From the NCBI GenBank assembly GCA_034770075.1, contig CM068388.1, forward strand, positions 14,717,653 through 14,781,652: a DNA stretch of 64,000 nucleotides. The letters are read 5' to 3'. Position numbers and translations under genes: made by a program. Below the pieces are notes generated by a model. It was not told the DNA's origin, searched no databases, and saw only the letters and a list, made by a program, of their open reading frames with translations. The stretch is from Aralia elata. Its lineage: Eukaryota; Streptophyta; Magnoliopsida; Apiales; Araliaceae. This document shows, in pieces, positions 56,967 through 64,000 of the stretch. Numbering within the stretch: position 1 is the first letter of the stretch; the number at the start of each line of letters is the position of its first letter.

Positions 56967-57111
56967 TGTAGACACCTAAATTTTGCACTTCTTATACTAA
57001 CCCTGACAGGAGGGAAAATTCGTCCATTGAGCCGGCCTACGAGAGCGAAGGATGGGCGCAAGTGCGAACACTCGACGTCACCGCGACGATTTACAAATCA
57101 AAACCGACGTG
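56967..57111 (+). repeat. C1 3' LTR stub (145 bp), truncated
   Basis: Begins TGTAGACACCTAAATTTTGC and follows the C1 5' LTR (about four differences) up to AAACCGACGTG, where it is replaced by Athila-type sequence. The rest of the LTR is not in the window, so either it lies beyond 64000 or it was deleted. Confidence 0.9.
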
Positions 57112-59201
57112 TATTGGGTTCATTTTAGTTGCATTTTTCATATTAGTGCATTATTTGATAGTTAGTTGCATTTCCATAGTAGTTTAATTGCATGCATTGT
57201 AGTTTAGTTGCATCTTAGTTTAAATTCTTATCATTGTAGTTTGCTCCTTATTTTGTAAATACTTGTTTTCATTATTGCATTTAGTTAAGTCATATTGCAT
57301 GAATCCAAGTTGTCAGTTGATTTAAAATTCATTTGGCCTATGAAGAGATTTGAATTGCATGATTTTTGAACAGTTTTGATGACTAAGGCATAGTTATAAT
57401 GTTATATCATGTTATAAATCTTTATCTGTCTGCAACTGATGTAATCGGATAGCACTCTAGAGTAACCATTATGATTTGCTCAGTATAAATGGTCGCATAA
57501 TTGTCTTCTGGTGGGAAATTTGTGTTTTAATGAAAGAGATTTAGTTGACAGTTGGTAATGACTAGGATTGCACAAAAGCTTAAGTTTGGGGGAATACAGG
57601 GAGTATACATGCTATATATATATATATAAAAAAAGGAAAGAAAATCAGAAAAAGAAAAAAAAATATGTTGAATAAACACTTTGGCTAGTTTAGTTCTGTG
57701 GCCTTTGATACTCGAGTCAGTATGCCCTAGGGGATGTTTCTACACCCAGCGCCCTAAAGCCATCTGGTTTGGGAGTCGTTGGTTGAAAGCTCGCTACATG
57801 GGTATCACTGAAAAGCCTAAGAGGACTAGACATTGCACAGTCAGGTGTAAACACGGGAAAGTGCGAATATCGCCCTCGTGAGTGAATAAAAGCATAATAA
57901 ACCCCTTGTTGACTCTTAGCTTAGTTGATGTGTAGTTTTGGTCGGAGCCTAACTTGTTAGTTGCCTTTCTTGAGTTAAAACTGTATTTTTTCCCTCTAAG
58001 AAGCATATTATGTGAAGTATTTGTTCTGTAGCAAGTTTAATGGTTGCTAAGCACACAACACACTACAACAGTGATGATAGGTTTTGATTTACAGAGTGAT
58101 ATACTTTATTGCCTTGTTCTTGGTTGGATATTCTATTTGTGTTTTGAGGTTTCTCTGAGGCATCTCATTTGGATTTCTTACCAACTTACATTTGGATTCG
58201 TAGACATGTTAGATTAGATTGCATATTGCATAGCTATTGTATTGCATTTGTGTTTTGTTGCTTGGGGGCAAGCAACAGTTTAAGTTTGGGGGTATTTGAT
58301 AAGTAGATTTTATATGTACTTATTGGATACTAACTTACTATAATTGTTGCTTAATCTCAGTTGTTTTAGTTGCTTTTCATGCATTTCTTCTCTTCTTGTA
58401 GATTTCATGTTCGGGAACTCACTCGGTGGCGTTCTGGTTAAAAAGGAGGGCATATTGGCATGGCATACATGGAGCATGGTGGAAGGGAGCAAAAGAGCTA
58501 AGGCATGTGGAAAGGGAAGCAAAAGTGAGCAATGATCGACATGGTAATGCAAGGAAAAATAATTCGGGCATCGTTTGGAGTTGTAAATTACACAGCAGTC
58601 ACTCTAGCTCAATTTCGACCTTCATCCGGACCTTATCTCTCAAACCTCAAAGAATGAAAGTTGTAGAGCTCGTCGTGATCTTCGATTTGACGGGTGGCAG
58701 GCCCCGTAACTCCTCCCGAATCAAAAGTTATGGCCGATCTAGCAGAAGACATCGCAGCAGAAAACTTGAGCGCCCCCGGCTCTGAAATGGCTTGATTTGA
58801 GCGCCGCCGGCTCTGAACTCCCTGGTAGTGAGTGCCCCCGGCTCTGAAACGTTCATAATTGAGCGCCTCCGGTGCTGAAACGTGACATGGAGTCCGAGGA
58901 CGCGTAATTAGGATGTTTGTTTAGATAGGATATTATATTAGGACTATAAATACATGTTATTAGTGAGATATTAGAGGGATAGATAGACTTTATCATCTAC
59001 ATTGGAATAAAAAAAACCCTAGATTAGATTAGGTGGAAGGATTGAAGCAATTGAAGATTCAAAGAAGATTCAAGGAGAAGCAAGAGAGAAAACTCAGATT
59101 TGCTATTCTAAAGCCCTATTTCTCTTTACTTCTATTTGTATCTTTCTTTGTATAATCATTTGTGGATTATGGATTTCACTTCAATCGTGAATTAAACTCC
59201 A
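57112..59201 (+). mobile_element. E1: 3' fragment of an Athila-type element, left arm of inverted repeat
   Basis: Plus-orientation fragment: internal 3' region 57112-58296, polypurine tract AAGTTTGGGGGTATT ending at 58296, then the first ~905 bp of an LTR (58297-59201) opening TGATAAGTAGATTTTATATG. It is the inverted counterpart of 59715-61801 with a few percent differences. Short ORFs (57681-57881 and 58426-58785) are mirrored in the other arm and match no family I know. Confidence 0.8.
58768..58885. repeat. GAGCGCC-CCGGCTCTGAA repeats in the Athila-type LTR
   Basis: Four imperfect copies of a ~19-bp GC-rich unit (GAGCGCCnCCGGCTCTGAA), spaced by ~10-25 bp, inside the AT-rich LTR. The unit has short inverted GAGC/GCTC ends. 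The inverted copy lies at about 60035-60150. Confidence 0.8.
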
Positions 59202-60619
59202 AACTTGAGATTACAATTTCACCTATTGTTTCATTTAAATCAATACACTTCTTGTTGAGTCAAATTAATTAAACTAGATTGTTAGTCGAGAACATAAATG
59301 TGAAATAGAGCCATCTCTCGACGTACCATACACATATCACACTAAATCCACAAAAGATAGAATGAATGTGAACACCCTAATTGACTAATGCACTATATTT
59401 CTATGTGAATTATAATCAAAAAGGGTTGAAGTTCAAGTTCTCAATAGACTACATGTGGTGCTTTGGTATATTTCTATCCTCGGCACGAATCATGAATTCC
59501 ATTGCCATGTAGAATTCACGAACACATGCTATCATGATTAGATCTACACCTATAATCCATCTCTCGATTTCATATAGGTTACCACGGTAATTGATGGCCA
59601 ATCAACTAAGCATTTGAATACAAACCACAATAGACAATCCAAGAATAGCTACTAAGACTAACAAGGAAGCATATTAAAGTAAACTACACAATAAGATTCA
59701 TTGTAATCCCACAATGGAGTTTAATTTATGATTGAAGTGAAATCCATAATCCACAAATGATTATACAAAGAAAGATACAAATAGAAGTAAAGAGAAATAG
59801 GGCTTTAGAATAGCAAATCTGAGTTTTCTCTCTTGCTTCTCCTTGAATCTTCTTTGAATCTTCAATTGCTTCAATCCTTCCACCTAATCTAATCTAGGGT
59901 TTTTTTTATTCCAATGTAGATGATAAAGTCTATCTATCCCTTTAATATCTCACTAATAACATGTATTTATAGTCCTAATATAATATCCTATCTAAACAAA
60001 CATCCTAATTACGCGTCCTCGTACTCCATGTCACGTTTCAGCGCCGGAGGCACTCAATTATGAACGTTTCAGAGCCGGGGGCGCTCACTACCAGGGAGTT
60101 CAGAGCCGGCGGCGCTCAAATCAAGCCATTTCAGAGCCGGGGGTGCTCAAGTTTTCTGCTGCGATGTCTTCTGCTAGATCGGCCATAACGTTTGATCCGG
60201 GAGGAGTTACGGGGCCTGCCACCCGTCAAATCGAAGATCACGACGAGCTCTACAACTTTCATTCTTTGAGGTTTGAGAGATAAGGTCCGGATGAAGGTCG
60301 AAATTGAGCTGGAGTGACTGCTGTGTAATTTACAACTCCAAACGATGCCCGAATTATTTTTCCTTGCATTACCATGCCGATCATTGCTCACTTTTGCTTC
60401 CCTTTCCACATGCCTTAGCTCTTTTGCTCCCATCCACCATGCTCCATGTATGCCATGCCAATATGCCCTCCTTTTTAACCAGAATGCCACCGAGTGAGTT
60501 CCCGAACATGAAATCTACAAGAAGAGAAGAAATGCATGAAAAGCAACTAAAACAACTGAGATTAAGCAACAATTATAGTAAGTTAGTATCCAATAAGTAC
60601 ATATAAAATCTACTTATCA
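59202..60619 (-). repeat. E2 3' LTR, lacking its first ~224 bp in plus coordinates
   Basis: Minus-orientation LTR ending (plus strand) TACTTATCA at 60619, next to the polypurine tract. At its left edge AAACTTGAGATTAC corresponds to 63847 in the other E2 LTR, so the segment TGTTGGTC... (224 bp) is missing and replaced by the inverted E1 LTR. Confidence 0.85.
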
Positions 60620-62304
60620 AATACCCCCAAACTTAAACTGTTGCTTGCCCCCAAGCAACAAAACACAAATGCAATACAATAGCTATGCAATATGCAATCT
60701 AATCTAACATGTCTACGAATCCAAATGTAAGTTGGTAAGAAATTCAAATGAGATGCCTCAGAGAAACCTCAAAACACAAATAGAATATCCAACCAAGAAC
60801 AAGGCAATAAAGTATATCACTCTGTAAATCAAAACCTGTCATCACTGTTGTAGTGTGTTGTGTGCTTAGCAACCATTAAACTTGCTACAGAACAAATACT
60901 TCACATAATATGCTTCTTAGAGGGAAAAAATACAGTTTTAACTCAAGAAAGGCAACTAACAAGTTAGGCTCCGACCAAAACTACACATCAACTAAGCTAA
61001 GAGTCAACAAGGGGTTTATTATGCTTTTATTCACTCACGAGGGCGATATTCGCACTTTCCCGTGTTTACACCTGACTGTGCAATGTCTAGTCCTCTTAGG
61101 CTTTTCAGTGATACCCATGTAGCGAGCTTTCAACCAACGACTCCCAAACCAGATGGCTTTAGGGCGCTGGGTGTAGAAACATCCCCTAGGGCGTACTGAC
61201 TCGAGTATCAAAGGTCACAGAACTAAACTAGCCAAAGTGTTTATTCAACATATTTTCTTTTCTTTTTCTGATTTTCTTTCCTTTTTATATATATATATAT
61301 AGCATGTATACTCCCTGTATTCCCCCAAACTTAAGCTTTGTGCAATCCTAGTCATTACCAACTGTCAACTAAATCTCTTTCATTAAAACACAAATTTCCC
61401 ACCAGAAGACAATTATGCGACCATTTATACCGAGCAAATCATAATGGTTACTCTAGAGTGCTATCCGATTACATCAGTTGCAGACAGATAAAGATTTATA
61501 ACATGATATAACATTATAACTATGCCTTAGTCATCAAAACTGTTCAAAAATCATGCAATTCAAATCTCTTCATAGGCCAAATGAATTTTAAATCAACTGA
61601 CGACTTGGATTCATGCAATATGACTTAACTAAATGCAATAATGAAAACAAGTATTTACAAAATAAGGAGCAAACTACAATGATAAGAATTTAAACTAAGA
61701 TGCAACTAAACTACAATGCATGCAATTAAACTACTATGGAAATGCAACTAACTATCAAATAATGCACTAATATGAAAAATGCAACTAAAATGAACCCAAT
61801 ATACTACCCCCAAACTTATAAACTACAATGTCCTCATTGGAGATAAAGGGAAAGGAAACTCCCCTAGGTGGCATCATCATCGCCTCCTGCTTCATTTTGC
61901 TCTGGAGGTGCGTCTGATGGTGGATGCAGAAGGGTTAGGGATGGAGCAGAGATGGAATTTTGTGGGTGAGATAGGGCGCAGTTGCGCAGCTTTCCTTTAC
62001 AAATTGGACGCAGCTGCACTGCCCTGTACCCTGATAACTGCAGCTTTTGACATCTATTCTGACCATTCATCCTCATAGCAATTAATTTGAGCCTGAACAT
62101 GAGTACGAAAGAAAACTTATTAAAACTTTAAACTCAAAAATCCTAATTAAATACTAATAGTAAAAGTACGAAGAATTAAACATAGAAGAGGAAGAGATTG
62201 GATATGCAAATAAGAATTAAACAAGGAGGGAGAAAGATTGGATGAGGTGCCTCCCATCGAGCGCTTAGTTTATAGTCCCTCAGCCGGACTTCTTCTTCAC
62301 AACA
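60620..62304 (-). other. E2 non-coding 3' internal region
   Basis: Begins with the polypurine tract (CAGTTTAAGTTTGGGGGTATT on the minus strand, 60620-60640). The part to 61801 is the right arm of the inverted repeat. A GCGCAGTTGCGCAG / GACGCAGCTGCAC cluster lies at 61976-62022, resembling the palindromes of copia B. A small minus ORF (62100-61864) has no recognisable domain. Confidence 0.65.
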
Positions 62305-63480
62305 CTATCCAATTCCCACACGATAATTGAGGAACCCTCCATCCATCAGTAATAAATTGTCCTTTGGGAGGTTCTCCATTTTGATGGCTAGCGCATCAAA
62401 GTCACCTAGCTTGCTCTTTGTAGATAGGGTACTTGAGAATATCAAGAAGTTAGGTGATTCTTCCATTGTGATTGTGTTAAAAATGGGGCATTGAGGCTTG
62501 GCAAACACAATGGGCTCTTCTTCTACCTTCTCTTCCTCGACCCACCTTGGCTCTGCAATTTCTCTAGCTCTCATGTCATAAAGAGCTTCGCCGATGACAT
62601 GACTACCAAGCGGGCAGGGTTTTGCAAATCTGACTGGATCCTTGAACTTTGGTGGAGAAAGAACTTGTGGTACTAACAAGGTTGGCTCATTTTCGATGTA
62701 CATCATAATTGGATCCTTGTTGACCTCATTATCCTTAACCCCACTTGTTTCCCCTTTTTCGTAATTTTGTGGCTTATCCAGTTGCAGAATTGGCTCGGGC
62801 TCACCATCAGCCTCAGAATCCATGTCATAGCACCAATTGTTTGGAGGACAGTTGTTCAAGGCTTCGAACATTTTATCCATCTGATTCTAAAGATTTTGAA
62901 TTGACCTCCCTTGCTCAATCAATCTCTCCTCATTTGACGCTATAAACTTGAACCACAACTCCTCCACTCTTGAACTTTCAGTTGCAGTTTCGGAATCCAT
63001 GTATTGAGGACCATTAGTTGAGGTATTGAGGAGTCGTTCCATCTGATTTTGAAAATTTTGGCTCGATGTTTCCTGACTCCTCATCATATCCTCTTGGTTT
63101 CTTATGGGCTTAGACATGAATTCCTTTGACGTTGAATTTTTTTCCTGCGGCATTGGAGATGGATGTGTGAATTCCAGTGCATATGTTGGGTATGGAGCAT
63201 AGTATTGATCTTGTTGATTATAGCTCCATGAAGAATCTGGGTGATATCCCCAATCTTGATGATAATTGTGATAAGCATAGTCGTTGGGGTAGTCACCACC
63301 ATACTGTCCCGGTCTAAAACTGACGGTGCATTGATGACTCGGATGGTTGACAGCACAATAATCACAAACTAATGTTTCAAATTGTGCTGACAATGTAGAA
63401 AGTGGATTGAGTCCATCAATTCCTATTTCCCTTGGTTGAGTCATATTCATGTATGGCCATTGATAATTGAAGTCATCCAT
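62305..63480 (-). pseudogene. E2 Athila-type gag with one in-frame stop
   Basis: Starts MDDFNYQWPYMN at 63480 just inside the primer site. It contains CDYCAVNHPSHQC, the C-x2-C-x4-H-x4-C-like zinc knuckle of Athila gag, a Tyr/Gln-rich segment (YHNYHQDWGYHPDSSWSYNQ) and a helical region (EDMMRSQETSSQNFQNQMER). TAG at 62887-62889 stops it after 197 codons; the same frame is open again to 62305 (about 191 more codons). With only one lesion this is a recently active or recently copied gag. Confidence 0.8.
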
Positions 63481-63597
63481 GGTACCTGAAAAGAGAAAAA
63501 TATAGGAAGAGAATTAAAATAAAACTAAAATTAAAAAAAATGTTTAAATTTAGACTAATTTGATTGAAATTAATGTTGGCAAAAATTATTAAACTAA

Positions 63598-63616
63598 GTC
63601 CCCGGCAACGGCGCCA
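63598..63616 (-). other. E2 primer-binding site (tRNA-Asp)
   Basis: Minus strand TGGCGCCGTTGCCGGGGAC, complementary to the 3' end of plant tRNA-Asp, six bases inside the LTR. Typical of Athila-lineage elements. Confidence 0.92.
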
Positions 63617-63622
63617 AAAACT

Positions 63623-64000
63623 TGTTGGTCATTTTACCGATCAATATATGCGTGCAAGTATACACGGTCAACAAGTAATATAATCAAAGTAGAGTTGTCG
63701 ATCCCACGAGGAATTAGTAATAAAGTTTACCAAGTACTAATCTATAATCAACTTAATCTTATTTAAACGAATGATTTTTAGATATTTTAATTAAACTATG
63801 AAATTAAACTAATTCTAACTATCCCTAGAATGAGACTAGATAATGAAAACTTGAGATTACAATTTCACCTATTGTTTCATTTAAATCAATACACTTCTTG
63901 TTGAGTCAAATTAATTAAACTAGATTGTTAGTCGAGAACATAAATGTGAAATATAGCCATCTCTCGACGTACCATACACATATCACACTAAATCCACAAA
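63623..64000 (-). repeat. E2 5' LTR (partial, runs off the window)
   Basis: Opens TGTTGGTCATTTTACCG on the plus strand. From 63847 it matches 59201 onward almost exactly to the window end. Confidence 0.88.

Larger units (their letters stand above)
14780..57111 (+). mobile_element. C1: Tat/Ogre-type Ty3 element, host of copia B and C2, 3' LTR truncated
   Basis: C1 is in five parts: 5' LTR 14780-16601; LTR remainder, primer site, leader and gag 25700-28637; protease to integrase 46665-51529; antisense genes, array and polypurine tract to 56966; and a 145-bp stub of 3' LTR 56967-57111. The first 145 bp of the 5' LTR and the stub differ at only about four positions, and both differ from C2 at shared sites, showing they belong to one element. 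Five bases before it (CTCAT) should be its target duplication. Coding regions carry several nonsense codons. Confidence 0.9.
57112..61801. repeat. 2.09-kb inverted repeat with 513-bp spacer
   Basis: Arm 57112-59201 is the reverse complement of 59715-61801 with scattered substitutions and small indels, and the spacer is 59202-59714. The spacer is ordinary LTR sequence belonging to the right-hand element (it matches 63848-64000). Confidence 0.92.
59202..64000 (-). mobile_element. E2: gag-only Athila-type element (TR-GAG-like), minus strand
   Basis: 5' LTR from 63623 (runs past the window), tRNA-Asp primer site 63598-63616, gag 63480-62305, then ~1.7 kb of non-coding sequence to the polypurine tract at 60620 and 3' LTR. 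The internal region is only 3.0 kb and has no protease, RT or integrase, so it must depend on proteins from other elements. This matches the TR-GAG class of non-autonomous plant elements. Confidence 0.8.

Noticed and set aside
58426..60606. Mirrored ORFs of 119 and 100 aa in the inverted-repeat arms as a host gene pair
   Set aside because: They lie in the Athila-type LTR arms, have no known domain, and their duplication follows from the inverted repeat.
1..64000. CRISPR arrays, bacterial operons, rRNA genes or complete tRNA genes
   Set aside because: The direct repeats seen are TE leader motifs or minisatellites without spacer-like unique inserts; no rRNA or full cloverleaf was found, and intron and LTR features are eukaryotic.

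Overview
This is a gene-poor stretch of a flowering-plant nuclear genome, probably a eudicot (species not identifiable from the sequence). I see no host protein-coding gene. Almost every base can be assigned to LTR retrotransposons inserted into one another. The plant assignment rests on a large Tat/Ogre-type Ty3 element with a tRNA-Arg-like primer site, two RNase H domains, a pro/RT intron and antisense plant-mobile-domain genes, on an Athila-type element with a tRNA-Asp primer site, and on Ty1/copia elements primed by tRNA-iMet.

Layout. 1-114: probable Athila remnant. 115-3050: large LTR-like repeat (D1), cut by copia element A. 3051-14779: copia A on the minus strand, interrupted at 6761-9541 by a solo LTR (D2, same family as D1) and cut short at 14779 inside its 5' LTR by Tat element C1. 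C1 runs 14780-57111 but carries two large insertions. Copia element B (16602-25694, 5-bp duplication CCTCG) sits in its 5' LTR. A second Tat element, C2 (28638-46659, 18,022 bp, 5-bp duplication GCATA), sits in its gag-pol. Removing C2 and one copy of GCATA rejoins the C1 reading frame exactly. From 57112 to the end lies an Athila-type complex: two head-to-head copies forming a 2.09-kb inverted repeat, followed by a gag-only (TR-GAG-like) element on the minus strand. The relative order of insertion is D1, then A, then C1 (and D2) into A, then B and C2 into C1.

How the parts work. C1 and C2 share one architecture: a ~2.07-kb LTR, tRNA-Arg-like primer site, structured leader, gag, aspartic protease fused to a G-patch, a 166-167 bp phase-preserving intron, RT, RNase H, a second archaeal-type RNase H and integrase on the plus strand. 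Two convergent genes follow on the minus strand, then a 35-bp-based tandem array, polypurine tract and 3' LTR. In C2 the first antisense gene is intact over three coding exons (596 codons plus stop); the gag-pol of both copies is broken by frameshifts and nonsense codons. Copia A and B share the same crippling lesions (a gag stop, an integrase deletion, and one catalytic Asp missing from the RT motif), so this family was most likely moved by proteins supplied in trans.

Most notable are the antisense genes, the palindromes and the arrays. A 20-bp palindrome with fixed 9-bp arms and a variable central dinucleotide lies both in the Tat LTR just upstream of its TATA-like box and upstream of the antisense gene. 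Other element families here carry GC-rich inverted-repeat clusters of different sequence. The tandem arrays are organised as 70-bp dimers in C1 but 140-bp tetramers in C2.
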